Source of the DNA: JAXGPL01 sp040766985
GTDB taxonomy: Bacteria; Bacillota; Sulfobacillia; JAUYEG01
Assembly: GCA_040766985.1 (NCBI GenBank)
Contig: JAXGPL010000020.1
Span: 1 to 41,574, forward strand
Direction of reading: 5' to 3'
DNA: 41,574 nucleotides
Shown: one piece after another, positions 1-15,533 of the stretch
How positions within the stretch are numbered: the stretch's first letter is position 1
Layout of the letters: each line of letters begins with the position of its first letter
The notes under the pieces: model-generated
What the model was told of the DNA's origin: nothing
Seen by the model: only the letters and a program-made list of their open reading frames with translations
Databases searched by the model: none
Translations under genes and position numbers: made by a program

Positions 1-78
1 TTCGGGGATTGACCCTCGCAGCCGGTCCGTGTAGGGTCCCTGGAGATAGGTCAAAAATGCGCCAATCGGCACGTAATT

Positions 79-98
79 GCGCCGCTTGGCGCGGTTTT
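79..98 (+). terminator. Weak possible terminator of an upstream gene
   Basis: A 5-bp GC stem (GCGCC at 79-83 with GGCGC at 88-92, loop GCTT) is followed by GGTTTTCC. It could end transcription of a gene left of the window. The stem is short and the T run has only four bases. The first 106 bases otherwise show no coding frame that I can support. Confidence 0.3.
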
Positions 99-106
99 CC
101 TTTACC

Positions 107-135
107 TTGACACTATATAGTGCGTGTGCTAGAGT
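107..135 (+). promoter_or_regulatory. Sigma-A-type promoter for rpmG/tRNA-Trp/secE/nusG
   Basis: A perfect -35 box TTGACA (107-112), a 17-base spacer and a -10 box TAGAGT (130-135, four of six consensus bases) precede rpmG by about 50 bases. This is the only promoter-like element found before the first gene, so it probably drives rpmG and the genes that follow. Confidence 0.65.
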
Positions 136-188
136 CATAAGGTGCTAAACTGGCCTTGGTATCTGGTGGGTGAGGGGAGGCAGGACAA

Positions 189-338
189 ATGCGCGACCAG
201 ATCACGCTCGCCTGCACTGAGTGCAAGCGTCGCAACTATATCAGCACCAAAAACAAAAAGAACGATCCCAGCCGGGTCGAACTCAAGAAGTACTGCAAGT
301 TCTGCCGGACCCATACGGTTCACCGCGAGACCAGGTAA
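189..338 (+). CDS. rpmG: 50S ribosomal protein L33, zinc-binding form
   Basis: This is a 49-residue protein of the large ribosomal subunit, located near the E site. It starts at ATG 189 after a strong GAGGGGAGG ribosome-binding site. Cysteine pairs C9-x2-C12 and C36-x2-C39 are intact, which marks the zinc-holding (C+) type of L33. The length is normal for the family. The rpmG-(tRNA-Trp)-secE-nusG order is common in Bacillota and supports the assignment. Confidence 0.95.
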   Translation: MRDQITLACTECKRRNYISTKNKKNDPSRVELKKYCKFCRTHTVHRETR

Positions 339-378
339 ACCAGCGCTTCTGCTTTGACGGCGGACAGGGATTCTCGAT

Positions 379-455
379 AGGCCCGTAGCTCCAATTGGTA
401 GAGCGGCGGTCTCCAAAACCGCATGTTGGGGGTTCGAGTCCCTCCGGGCCTGCCA
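379..455 (+). tRNA. tRNA-Trp (anticodon CCA)
   Basis: The cloverleaf is clear. The acceptor strand AGGCCCG (379-385) pairs with CGGGCCT (445-451). The anticodon stem GCGGT/ACCGC (406-410/418-422) carries the loop CTCCAAA with anticodon CCA at 413-415. The T arm contains GGTTCGAGTCC. The 3' CCA is encoded at 453-455. The gene sits between rpmG and secE and is probably cotranscribed with them. Confidence 0.97.
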
Positions 456-524
456 GATTTGCAGGGGATAGTTCTTTTTTTGTGTTATGAAGCAGGATGA
501 TTCGGGGCGACCGGGGGTGGGTCC

Positions 525-719
525 GTGCAGAAGACCCTGGGTAAGATCGGGCGGTTCTTTCGGGAAGTACGTGCGGAGTTGGTCAAGGTCATCTGGCCTG
601 ACCGCCGCTCTGTTGCGGTATACACCGGTATTGTGGTTGCCTCGGTGGTCGTTATCGCGGGGATAATCTGGGTTGCCGACGTCGTCCTCGGACAGATCGT
701 CGCATTCCTATTGAGATAA
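525..719 (+). CDS. secE: Preprotein translocase subunit SecE
   Basis: This is a 64-residue single-span protein that clamps the SecY channel of the Sec translocase in the cytoplasmic membrane. It has the short Gram-positive layout: an amphipathic N-terminal stretch (FFREVRAELVKVIWP, residues about 11-25) with the family's conserved K-x-x-WP region, then one membrane helix (about 33-53). The start is GTG 525, because an in-frame stop at 498-500 limits upstream extension and GGGGGTGG (about 513-520) is an acceptable ribosome-binding site. The gene directly precedes nusG, as in most bacteria. Confidence 0.93.
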   Translation: MQKTLGKIGRFFREVRAELVKVIWPDRRSVAVYTGIVVASVVVIAGIIWVADVVLGQIVAFLLR

Positions 720-773
720 CAGGTATCTCCAGGGAGGTCGTCTCGACTGGAAACCAACCTTCCGGCCGGCCAT

Positions 774-1391
774 GTGGAGCAAGACGTTGCCGAGAAGCGT
801 GAGGATCTAGAGGCCGCCGTCGACACGGCGCCTGATCCCGCGTCCGCCCCGGACGATGATGACGCTCCTCGCAAGCGCTGGTATGTCGTTCACACCTATT
901 CCGGATACGAAAACAAGGTCAAGGCCAACCTGGAAAAACGCATCGAGACCATGGAGAAGGAAGACAAGATCTTCCGCGTCGTGGTTCCGATCGAAGAGGA
1001 AATGGAGATCAAGGACGGCAAGCGCAAGATCACCAAGCGCAAGGTCTTCCCGGGATACGTCCTTGTCGAGATGATCATGTCGGACGACTCCTGGTACGTG
1101 GTGCGCAACACCCCCGGAGTCACGGGTTTCGTCGGGTCGGGGTCCAAGCCCATCCCGCTGCAGCCCGCGGAAGTACGCTCGATTCTGCGGCAGATGGGCG
1201 TTGACGAGCCGCGTCCCAAGGTCGCATACGCACTGGGCGAGAGCGTGCGCGTGACCGCCGGCCCGTTCGAGGGTTTCGTCGGTGTGATCCGCGAGATTTA
1301 CGCGGACAAAGGCAAGCTGCGTGTATTCGTATCCATGTTTGGCCGCGAGACGCCGATCGAGCTTGATTTCGGCCAGGTGGAGAAGCTTTAG
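774..1391 (+). CDS. nusG: Transcription termination/antitermination protein NusG
   Basis: NusG binds RNA polymerase across the clamp and couples elongation to translation or Rho. The NGN domain starts at WYVVHTYSGYE and includes FPGYVLVEM; the KOW domain near the C-terminus contains VTAGPFEGFVGVI. About 35 extra residues, rich in D, E, A and P, lie before the NGN domain. The start is uncertain. GTG 774 has no close ribosome-binding site, whereas AGGGAGG at 731-737 lies nine bases before an in-frame CTG at 747, which would add nine residues. The stop overlaps the ribosome-binding site of rplK. Confidence 0.95.
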   Translation: MEQDVAEKREDLEAAVDTAPDPASAPDDDDAPRKRWYVVHTYSGYENKVKANLEKRIETMEKEDKIFRVVVPIEEEMEIKDGKRKITKRKVFPGYVLVEMIMSDDSWYVVRNTPGVTGFVGSGSKPIPLQPAEVRSILRQMGVDEPRPKVAYALGESVRVTAGPFEGFVGVIREIYADKGKLRVFVSMFGRETPIELDFGQVEKL

Positions 1392-1404
1392 GAGGAGCAG
1401 GGGC

Positions 1405-1830
1405 ATGCCCAAGAGACTTACAGCCAAACTCACACTTCAGCTCCCGGCAGGGAAGGCGACTCCGGCTCCGCCGGTTGGACCGGCGCTTGGCCAGCACGGC
1501 ATCAACATCGTGGCCTTCTGCAAGGAGTACAACGAGCGCACCTCTAAGCAGGTCGGCACGGTCATTCCCGTCGAGGTTTCCATCTTCGAGGACCGGTCGT
1601 TCAGTTTCGTCCTCAAGACACCTCCCGCCGCGATTCTGATCAAGAAGGCTGCTGGTGTCGAGAAGGGCTCCGGTGAGCCCAACCGCAACAAGGTCGGCCG
1701 GGTTACTTCGGACCAGGTCCGTGAGATCGCCCAGCAGAAGATGCAGGATCTCAACGCGGCAAACGTTGAATCCGCGATGCGCCTGATCGAGGGCACCGCT
1801 CGCAGTATGGGTATTGAGGTCGTCAAGTAG
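1405..1830 (+). CDS. rplK: 50S ribosomal protein L11
   Basis: This 141-residue protein forms the GTPase-associated centre with 23S rRNA and the L10/L12 stalk. ATG 1405 follows AGGAGGAG (1390-1397) at normal spacing. The proline-rich N-terminal domain (QLPAGKATPAPPVGPALGQ) and the RNA-binding C-terminal domain are complete, and the length equals the family norm. It is the first gene of the classical L11-L1 pair and lies 13 bases after nusG. Confidence 0.97.
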   Translation: MPKRLTAKLTLQLPAGKATPAPPVGPALGQHGINIVAFCKEYNERTSKQVGTVIPVEVSIFEDRSFSFVLKTPPAAILIKKAAGVEKGSGEPNRNKVGRVTSDQVREIAQQKMQDLNAANVESAMRLIEGTARSMGIEVVK

Positions 1831-1837
1831 GAGGTTT

Positions 1838-2545
1838 ATGCCGCAAATGTCCCACGGTAAGCGATATGAGGCTGCACGGCAGGAGGTCAATGCCGAGACC
1901 TTCTACCAGCCGGTCGAAGCCATTGAGATGGTGAAGAAGAACTCGACCGCCAAGTTCGACGAGACCGTCGAAGCTGCGATCAAGCTGGGCATCGAGGTCA
2001 AACACGCTGACCAGATGGTCCGCGGCGCTGTGGTGCTCCCGCACGGGACCGGCAAGACCCGGCGGGTTCTCGTTTTCGCCAAGGGCGACAAGGCCAAGGA
2101 AGCCGAGGACGCCGGTGCGGACTTTGTCGGCGCCGAAGACATCGTCGCCAAGATCCAGGGCGGCTGGCTCGACTTCGATGTGGCCGTGGCAACTCCCGAC
2201 ATGATGTCGCTGGTCGGCCGCCTCGGCCGGATCCTCGGCCCCAAGGGTTTGATGCCCAACCCCAAGACCGGCACGGTCACGACGGACGTTTCCAACGCAG
2301 TTCGTGAGATCAAGGCGGGCAAGATCGAATACCGCGCCGAGAAGGCCGGCATTATCCACGCGCCGATCGGCAAGGCATCATATGATACCGAAAAGCTCGT
2401 CGAGAACCTTGAGACCCTCGTCGATGCGTTGGTCAGGGCCAAGCCGGCTGCGGCCAAGGGCCAGTACCTGCGCTCGATTTCGGTAAGCTCCACGATGGGC
2501 GTCGGCGTCAAAGTCAGCCCGCAGCACATCGGGGCAAAGGTTTAG
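1838..2545 (+). CDS. rplA: 50S ribosomal protein L1
   Basis: This is a 235-residue protein of the mobile L1 stalk; in many bacteria L1 also represses its own operon by binding the mRNA. The start at ATG 1838 follows the TAGGAGG that overlaps the rplK stop. A second in-frame ATG at 1847 is nine bases downstream and cannot be excluded. The L1 signature around GRILGPKGLMPNPKTGTV is intact near the middle of the protein. Confidence 0.96.
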   Translation: MPQMSHGKRYEAARQEVNAETFYQPVEAIEMVKKNSTAKFDETVEAAIKLGIEVKHADQMVRGAVVLPHGTGKTRRVLVFAKGDKAKEAEDAGADFVGAEDIVAKIQGGWLDFDVAVATPDMMSLVGRLGRILGPKGLMPNPKTGTVTTDVSNAVREIKAGKIEYRAEKAGIIHAPIGKASYDTEKLVENLETLVDALVRAKPAAAKGQYLRSISVSSTMGVGVKVSPQHIGAKV

Positions 2546-2720
2546 CAGGGCTGGCAACAACGCCGGCAGCATCAGGAGCAACCCAACTCCATATCGGATT
2601 TTCCCAGCCGTAGACCGCGGGCGCGCGACGCTTAATACCGGAACTCCGGTGCCTGCCGAGGCTGCCAAACCCCTCAGGGGCATTTTGGCTCTCGCCGTCT
2701 ACGCGAGAGCCTTTCGTTTT
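2546..2720 (+). promoter_or_regulatory. L10-type ribosomal leader upstream of rplJ
   Basis: This is a 187-base noncoding gap between rplA and rplJ, in a cluster where neighbouring genes are otherwise almost contiguous. Such leaders are bound by the L10(L12)4 complex in many bacteria and control rplJ-rplL expression (established for the L10 leader family). The region is GC-rich with several possible helices and ends in a clear terminator-type hairpin (2687-2720) directly before the rplJ ribosome-binding site. The leader's detailed fold was not derived, so the family match rests on position plus the attenuator. Confidence 0.65.
2687..2720 (+). terminator. Intrinsic terminator/attenuator before rplJ
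   Basis: A perfect 9-bp stem, GGCTCTCGC (2687-2695) with GCGAGAGCC (2703-2711), has a 7-base loop and is followed at once by TTTCGTTTT (2712-2720). The rplJ ribosome-binding site GGAGGTGA begins at 2721. A terminator inside an operon at this point implies regulated read-through, consistent with L10 leader attenuation. Confidence 0.8.
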
Positions 2721-2732
2721 GGAGGTGACACT

Positions 2733-3263
2733 TTGGCCAATCGGGGCGAGAAAGAAACGGCGATCGCCGAGATGGCCGGCAGGTTCCGTCGTGCCCAAGC
2801 CATGGTTGTGGCCGATTACCGGGGCCTCAACGTTGCGCAGATGACGGACCTGCGGCGCAAGGCAAGGGAGATGGCCGTCGAACTCAAGGTGGTCAAGAAC
2901 ACGCTGGCTGCCCGCGCCGCCAAGGATGCCGGGATGGCCGCTCTGGACGTCCACCTCAAGGGGCCGACCGCCATCGCCATCGGCTACGAGGACCTGACGG
3001 CGCCGGCAAAGTTGATTGTCGAATTCGCGCGTACGGCAAGGGCGCTCGAACTAAAGGGCGGCTTCGCCGAGGGTCGATCCCTCGACGCGGCCGAGACGCG
3101 GGCCCTCGCGACGATGCCCAGCCGCGAAGTGCTGCTCGGCATGGTCTTGGGCGCCATATCGGCTCCGCTCAGCAACATGGCTTCGGTCCTCGCGGCGCCG
3201 ATCCGCGGACTGATTACAGCAACCGATGCCGTCCGTAAGCAGCGGGAAGAGGCGGCTGACTAG
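2733..3263 (+). CDS. rplJ: 50S ribosomal protein L10
   Basis: L10 is the base of the L12 stalk. The 176-residue protein starts at TTG 2733 after GGAGGTGAC (2721-2729); reading further upstream would run through the terminator hairpin. The N-terminal rRNA-binding domain includes VVADYRGL and VVKNTLAARA. The C-terminal helices that bind L12 dimers end in a charged tail (KQREEAAD). Length is normal. It is paired with rplL 52 bases downstream, and expression is probably set by the leader just upstream. Confidence 0.96.
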   Translation: MANRGEKETAIAEMAGRFRRAQAMVVADYRGLNVAQMTDLRRKAREMAVELKVVKNTLAARAAKDAGMAALDVHLKGPTAIAIGYEDLTAPAKLIVEFARTARALELKGGFAEGRSLDAAETRALATMPSREVLLGMVLGAISAPLSNMASVLAAPIRGLITATDAVRKQREEAAD

Positions 3264-3315
3264 CGGCCCCGGCATCGCCGGAGGCAAACACCTTTAGCTT
3301 AGGGAGGAACGAAAG

Positions 3316-3702
3316 TTGTCCAAGACAGAGCAGGTTCTCGATCTCGTCAAGCAGATGAGCGTTCTCGAACTCGCCGATTTGGTCAAGGCGTTTGAGAAGG
3401 AATTCGGCGTGTCTGCCGCAGCAGCCGTCGTCGCTGCCGCCCCCGCGGCTGGCGGCGCCGCAGATTCGGGTGCCGCGGAGGAAAAGGAGCAGACCGAGTT
3501 CGACGTCATCCTGACGCACGCGGGCGACCAGAAGATCGCCGTCATCCGCACGGTCAAGGAGATCACGGGCGTGGGCCTCAAGGAGGCAAAGGAGCTCGTC
3601 GACGCGGCCCCCAAGGCCATCAAGGAAAAGGTTTCGCGGCAGGAAGCCGATGCGCTCAAGACCAAGCTCGCCAGCGTGGGAGCGACCGTCGAGATCAAAT
3701 AG
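3316..3702 (+). CDS. rplL: 50S ribosomal protein L7/L12
   Basis: This 128-residue stalk protein recruits and activates the translational GTPases. TTG 3316 follows AGGGAGGAAC (3301-3310). The N-terminal dimerisation helices bind L10. An alanine-rich hinge (AAAAVVAAAPAAGG, about residues 35-50) leads to the C-terminal domain with the conserved IRTVKEITGVGLKEAKELVD face that contacts elongation factors. All expected parts are present. Confidence 0.97.
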   Translation: MSKTEQVLDLVKQMSVLELADLVKAFEKEFGVSAAAAVVAAAPAAGGAADSGAAEEKEQTEFDVILTHAGDQKIAVIRTVKEITGVGLKEAKELVDAAPKAIKEKVSRQEADALKTKLASVGATVEIK

Positions 3703-3713
3703 TACGGTCGGGT

Positions 3714-3771
3714 CCGGTTCAGCGAAGGACAGCCTGAGGTAACGAGGGCTGTCTTTCGCCATCTGAACCGG
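3714..3771 (+). other. Long imperfect hairpin in the rplL-rpoB gap
   Basis: CCGGTTCAG (3714-3722) is the exact reverse complement of CTGAACCGG (3763-3771). Inside it, CGAA-GGACAGCC pairs with GGCTGTC-TTTCG, giving about 18 base pairs in two blocks around a loop near TGAGGTAACGAG. No T run follows, so it is not a typical terminator. In E. coli the equivalent gap carries an attenuator and an RNase III processing hairpin; a similar role here is inference. Confidence 0.6.
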
Positions 3772-3912
3772 CCGGCTCTGCGGCCGCGTCCGTGCCGGGC
3801 GGAGAATCAAATTGGGGTCTTTTCCGCAGCGTAGGGTTGGGGTATGATTGTCAGGCGTCTATCTGGGGAGCTATGCGGTTATACTAAACGATCAGTGCAG
3901 CTAAGGGCCTTG

Positions 3913-3942
3913 TTGACGAGGCTGGTTGGCCAGTCTTATAAT
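3913..3942 (+). promoter_or_regulatory. Strong promoter for rpoB-rpoC
   Basis: TTGACG (3913-3918), an 18-base spacer and a perfect TATAAT (3937-3942) lie about 170 bases before rpoB. This is the best promoter match in the first half of the window. It should let rpoB-rpoC be expressed separately from the ribosomal protein genes. The rest of the 410-base gap (3703-4113) holds the hairpin at 3714-3771 and leader hairpins near rpoB, with no gene. Confidence 0.85.
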
Positions 3943-4030
3943 GAGGTGTTGATAACTCATCAGGCAACTAGCACCCCAGCCCAAGCGGGAGAAAGGGACC
4001 CGTAGACCCCCATCATATCCACCAAAACCA

Positions 4031-4109
4031 GACGGTGTTTGACGCACCGTCAGTATCGCTTTTCATAAGCGGCAAGAGACCCTGTTCCAGGCGAAAAGGA
4101 GGCTCTCCT
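4031..4109 (+). promoter_or_regulatory. rpoB 5' leader with three small hairpins, one over the ribosome-binding site
   Basis: Downstream of the promoter are GACGGTG/CACCGTC (4031-4037/4045-4051), then CGCTT/AAGCG (4057-4061/4067-4071), then AGGAG/CTCCT (4097-4101/4105-4109). The last 5-bp hairpin contains the Shine-Dalgarno bases of rpoB, so folding would hide the ribosome-binding site. Whether this is used for control is inference; the hairpins are small. Confidence 0.45.
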
Positions 4110-4113
4110 GCAT

Positions 4114-8154
<4,041 letters not shown>

Positions 8155-8233
8155 CCTGTTCCCGGACGATTCCGGGAGCGCAACACGCCGGACCGTAGTG
8201 GATCGTCGAGCCTGTTGAAAGGGGACGTCGCCC

Positions 8234-11797
<3,564 letters not shown>

Positions 11798-11818
11798 AAG
11801 GACGGTGTAGTCCCACCG

Positions 11819-14380
11819 GTGAAGAACCTACTGCGCAGCCTAGTACCGAGCAGCAATGATCGGGAACTGCGGCGCCTTGGGCGGTACGTGGAGGCGGTCG
11901 GCGAGCACGCCGACCGCCTTTCCAGGCTCAGCGACGCCGACCTTGCCGCATGTACCCCTGAGTTCAGGCGGCGCCTCGAACGTGGAGCGACGCTCGAAGA
12001 CCTGCTCCCCGAGGCGTACGCCGCGGTCCGGGAGATGGCCCGCCGGCGGCTCGGGCAGTGGGCGTTCGACACACAGGTCCTTGGCGCGGTCGTGCTGCAT
12101 GAGGGCAACATCGCGGAGATGAAGACCGGCGAAGGAAAGACCCTCGCGGCGACCATGCCGCTTTACCTCAACGCGCTGACCGGTAAGGGCGCCCACCTGG
12201 TGACGGTCAACGACTACCTCGCCAGGTTCCACTCCGAGTGGATGGGCGCGGTATATAAGAGCCTGGGCATGACCGTCGGCCTGATCGCCCACGGCATCGA
12301 AACCCCGGATCGCCACGCGGCATATCGTTGCGACATCACATACGGCACAAACAACGAATTCGGATTTGATTACCTTCGCGACAACATGGCCCTGCACCCC
12401 GACGACGTCGTACAGCGCAAACTGCATTACGCGATCGTCGACGAGGTCGACAGTATCCTGATTGACGAGGCGCGCACGCCGCTGATCATCTCCGGGCCGT
12501 CGGTCCGGTCGGCGGATCTGTACGACCGCTTTGCCAAGATTGCTCCCCGGCTCAAACCTGAGGACGACTACACGGTCGATGAGAAGGCGCACACGGTCAC
12601 GCCGACTGAGGACGGGCTGCACAAGGTCGAGAAGCTGATCGGGGTCCAGGACCTGTTCGCTCCCGAGTCGAGCGAGCTCAACCACTACCTCAACCAGGCC
12701 TTACGGGCCCACTGCCTGTACCGCCTGGACCGGGATTACGTCGTCAAAGACGGCGAAGTGATTATCGTCGACCAGTTTACGGGGCGGCTGATGTTCGGCC
12801 GAAGGTACTCCGACGGCCTTCACCAGGCCATCGAAGCCAAGGAAGGCGTCAAGATTCAGAGCGAGCACCAGACCCTTGCGACGATCACGTTCCAGAACTA
12901 CTTCCGCATGTACGAGAAGCTCGCCGGCATGACGGGTACGGCCATCACCGAAGAAGAGGAGTTCCGGCGGATCTACAGGCTTGATGTGGTGGTCATACCG
13001 ACCAACAAGCCGATGATCCGAGTGGACCACCCCGATGTCGTGTACCGGACCGACGACGGCCGCACGGCGGCGGTCGTCGAAGAGGTCGTCGACTGCTACG
13101 AGCGCGGACAGCCGGTCCTCGTCGGCACCACCTCGATCGAGAAGTCCGAGCGGCTCTCCGGCCTTTTGACGAAGCGGGAGATTCCGCACCAGGTCCTGAA
13201 CGCCAAATACCACGAGAAGGAAGCTGCCATCGTGGCCCAGGCCGGCCAACGCGGGATGGTCACGATCGCGACCAACATGGCCGGCCGCGGGACCGACATC
13301 ATGCTCGGCGACGGTGTGGTCGGACTCGGCGGGTTGCACGTGATCGGCACCGAGCGTCACGAGGCGCGGCGTATCGATAACCAGCTCCGTGGGCGTTCGG
13401 GCAGGCAGGGCGATCCCGGTTCGTCACGTTTTTACGTCGCGTTGGACGATGACCTGATGCGCCTTTTCGGCGCCGAGAACGTGATGGGGCTTCTCGACCG
13501 GCTGGGGATGGACGATTCCATGCCGCTCGAGCATCCCATGTTGAGCAGAGCGATCGAGCGAGCCCAAAAGCGAGTCGAGGGCCGTAACTTCGACATCCGG
13601 CGGCGGGTGCTCGAATACGACGATGTCCTCAACCAGCAGCGTGAACTGATCTACAAGCAACGCCGCCAGGTCTTGGACGGCGAGGACCTCCGCCCTGTTG
13701 TCATGCGCATGGCGGGCGAAGCGATCGAGCGCCTCGTGGACGTTCACGCTCACCCCAACCTGTCCCCGGAGGACTGGGACCTCGGCGCCCTGCTCGACTT
13801 GGCGCACGACCTGTTCCTTCCTCGCGGCAGGGTCGCGGTCGACCGCCTCAAGAGCTGCGGCACGCGGGAGGAACTGGTCTCACTCCTGCGGCAGGAGGCG
13901 GAGAGCGTATACGCCGAACGGGAAGCCCTGCTGACGCCGGAACTGGTCCGGAGCCTTGAGCGGCTGATCCTGTTGCGGGTGGTTGACTCCAAGTGGATGG
14001 ACCACCTCGACGCGATGGACGATCTCAGGGAGGGCATCGGCCTGCGAGCGTACGGCCAGAAGGATCCTCTGCTGGAGTACAAGTTCGAGGCGTACGAGAT
14101 GTTCGAGGCGATGATCAACGCTATCGGTGAGGAGATCACGCGCCTGCTTTACCATATCCGGGTCGAGCGCAACCAGGCCGGAAGCCAGGGTGCCGTTGTT
14201 TCCGGGGAGGCCGCCCGCCAGGAGTCACGCCAGCGGCTTGCCGTGGCGACGGCTTCCGGCAGCGGCGGCCCGCGTGAGCCGGTCAAGAAGGCGGAGGGCC
14301 GGCGCGTCGGCCGCAACGATCCGTGTCCGTGCGGCAGCGGCAAGAAGTACAAGCGTTGCTGTGGGCGCAATGCACGCTAG
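11819..14380 (+). CDS. secA: Preprotein translocase ATPase SecA
   Basis: SecA is the ATP-driven motor that pushes proteins through SecYEG. The 853-residue protein has Walker A MKTGEGKT near residue 104, the DEAD-type site VDEVDSILIDEARTPLI, the preprotein cross-linking and helical scaffold domains, and a C-terminal zinc SEC-C motif (NDPCPCGSGKKYKRCCGRN) used for SecB or lipid contact. The start is GTG 11819, 21 bases after the rpoC stop; AAAAGGACGG overlapping that stop is the only ribosome-binding site and is somewhat distant. The secA-prfB pair is conserved in Bacillota, but placement directly after rpoC is not usual. Confidence 0.97.
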   Translation: MKNLLRSLVPSSNDRELRRLGRYVEAVGEHADRLSRLSDADLAACTPEFRRRLERGATLEDLLPEAYAAVREMARRRLGQWAFDTQVLGAVVLHEGNIAEMKTGEGKTLAATMPLYLNALTGKGAHLVTVNDYLARFHSEWMGAVYKSLGMTVGLIAHGIETPDRHAAYRCDITYGTNNEFGFDYLRDNMALHPDDVVQRKLHYAIVDEVDSILIDEARTPLIISGPSVRSADLYDRFAKIAPRLKPEDDYTVDEKAHTVTPTEDGLHKVEKLIGVQDLFAPESSELNHYLNQALRAHCLYRLDRDYVVKDGEVIIVDQFTGRLMFGRRYSDGLHQAIEAKEGVKIQSEHQTLATITFQNYFRMYEKLAGMTGTAITEEEEFRRIYRLDVVVIPTNKPMIRVDHPDVVYRTDDGRTAAVVEEVVDCYERGQPVLVGTTSIEKSERLSGLLTKREIPHQVLNAKYHEKEAAIVAQAGQRGMVTIATNMAGRGTDIMLGDGVVGLGGLHVIGTERHEARRIDNQLRGRSGRQGDPGSSRFYVALDDDLMRLFGAENVMGLLDRLGMDDSMPLEHPMLSRAIERAQKRVEGRNFDIRRRVLEYDDVLNQQRELIYKQRRQVLDGEDLRPVVMRMAGEAIERLVDVHAHPNLSPEDWDLGALLDLAHDLFLPRGRVAVDRLKSCGTREELVSLLRQEAESVYAEREALLTPELVRSLERLILLRVVDSKWMDHLDAMDDLREGIGLRAYGQKDPLLEYKFEAYEMFEAMINAIGEEITRLLYHIRVERNQAGSQGAVVSGEAARQESRQRLAVATASGSGGPREPVKKAEGRRVGRNDPCPCGSGKKYKRCCGRNAR

Positions 14381-14422
14381 GACAGGGCAAGCAGGGCAAG
14401 AAAGGCATTCCGGAGGGTTGAC

Positions 14423-15533
14423 ATGATCAGCGAACAGGTACGGCTGCTGGGAGAGATCCAGGCCCAGCTCACCGAAATGAGGGATTCCCTTTGACCTCCC
14501 CGGGCGCAAGGGGGAGATGGTACGGCTCGAGGCGGAAATGGCCAAGCCCGACTTCTGGTCGGACCAAGACGCTGCACAGAAGACGATCGCCGGCCTTACC
14601 CGCGCCAAGCGGCTGGTCGACCGGTACGAGGATCTCGCCCGGCGGGCCGAAGATCTGGCGATAACCGTTGAGCTGAGCCAGGAGGACGAGGCCGGGGCAG
14701 GCGAGCTTGCCGCTGACGCCCAAACCGCCGCAACCGCGCTGGCGGAGGACGTCGACCGGTTTCGCCTGGAGCTGTTCCTGCAGGGTGAATACGACCACCG
14801 CAACGCCCTGGTGACCCTGCACGCAGGCGCGGGGGGCATTGAGGCCCAGGACTGGGTGCAGATGCTGCTCCGGATGTACACCCGGTGGGCCGAGAACCGG
14901 GGCTACTCGGTTCAGTTGCTTGATACCCTGGAGGGCGAGGAGGCCGGTTTCAAGACCGCTACGTTCGAGGTCCGGGGCGAGAACGCCTACGGGTTCTTGC
15001 GGACCGAGCATGGGGTCCACCGCCTGGTCCGGATGTCCCCGTTCGACGCCCAGAACCGGCGGCACACGACCTTCGCCCCCGTGGACGTCACCCCGGATAT
15101 CGAGACGGAGGTCGAGCTTGAGATCGACCCCGAGGAACTGCGCATCGACACCTATCGCTCCAGCGGAAAGGGCGGGCAGAAGGTCAACAAGACCGACTCG
15201 GCCGTGCGTATCACCCACCTCCCGACCGGGATAACGGCTGCGTGCCAGAACGAGCGCTCCCAGCACGCCAACCGCGAAACCGCCATGCGCATCCTCAAGT
15301 CGCGCCTGCTCAAGGTCAGAGAGCAGGAACGCCGAGACCAGGTCTCGGCGCTCAAGGGCGAACAGCGCGAGGCTGCCTGGGGCAACCAACTGCGATCCTA
15401 CGTGTTCCAGCCGTACTCGATGGTCAAGGACCACCGCACCGGCGTCGAGACCGGCAACGTCCAAGCCGTCATGGACGGCGAACTGGATCAGTTCATCTTT
15501 GCCTTCCTGAGACAGGAAGCCACACCAAGCTGA
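14423..15533 (+). CDS. prfB: Peptide chain release factor 2, programmed +1 frameshift
   Basis: RF2 ends translation at UGA and UAA. The gene is read in two frames. ATG 14423 (after GGAGGG) encodes 23 residues up to an in-frame TGA at 14492-14494; reading then slips by one base and continues from GAC 14493 to 15533, giving 369 residues, the normal RF2 length. The stop-recognition tripeptide SPF is at about residue 204 and the catalytic GGQ is at about 250-252. SPF, rather than the RF1 tripeptide, confirms RF2. It lies just after secA, as in Bacillus. The frameshift provides autoregulation by RF2 level. Confidence 0.97.
14480..14495 (+). promoter_or_regulatory. prfB +1 programmed frameshift site
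   Basis: The slippery CTT-TGA-C sits at 14489-14495, with the UGA in frame. A Shine-Dalgarno-like AGGGA at 14480-14484 lies four bases upstream of CTT. This is the classical arrangement of prfB recoding sites, in which slow termination at UGA lets the ribosome slip forward one base. Confidence 0.95.

Noticed and set aside
3848..3885. Second promoter before rpoB (TTGTCA ... TATACT)
   Set aside because: The spacing of 26 bases is too long; the promoter at 3913-3942 is far better.
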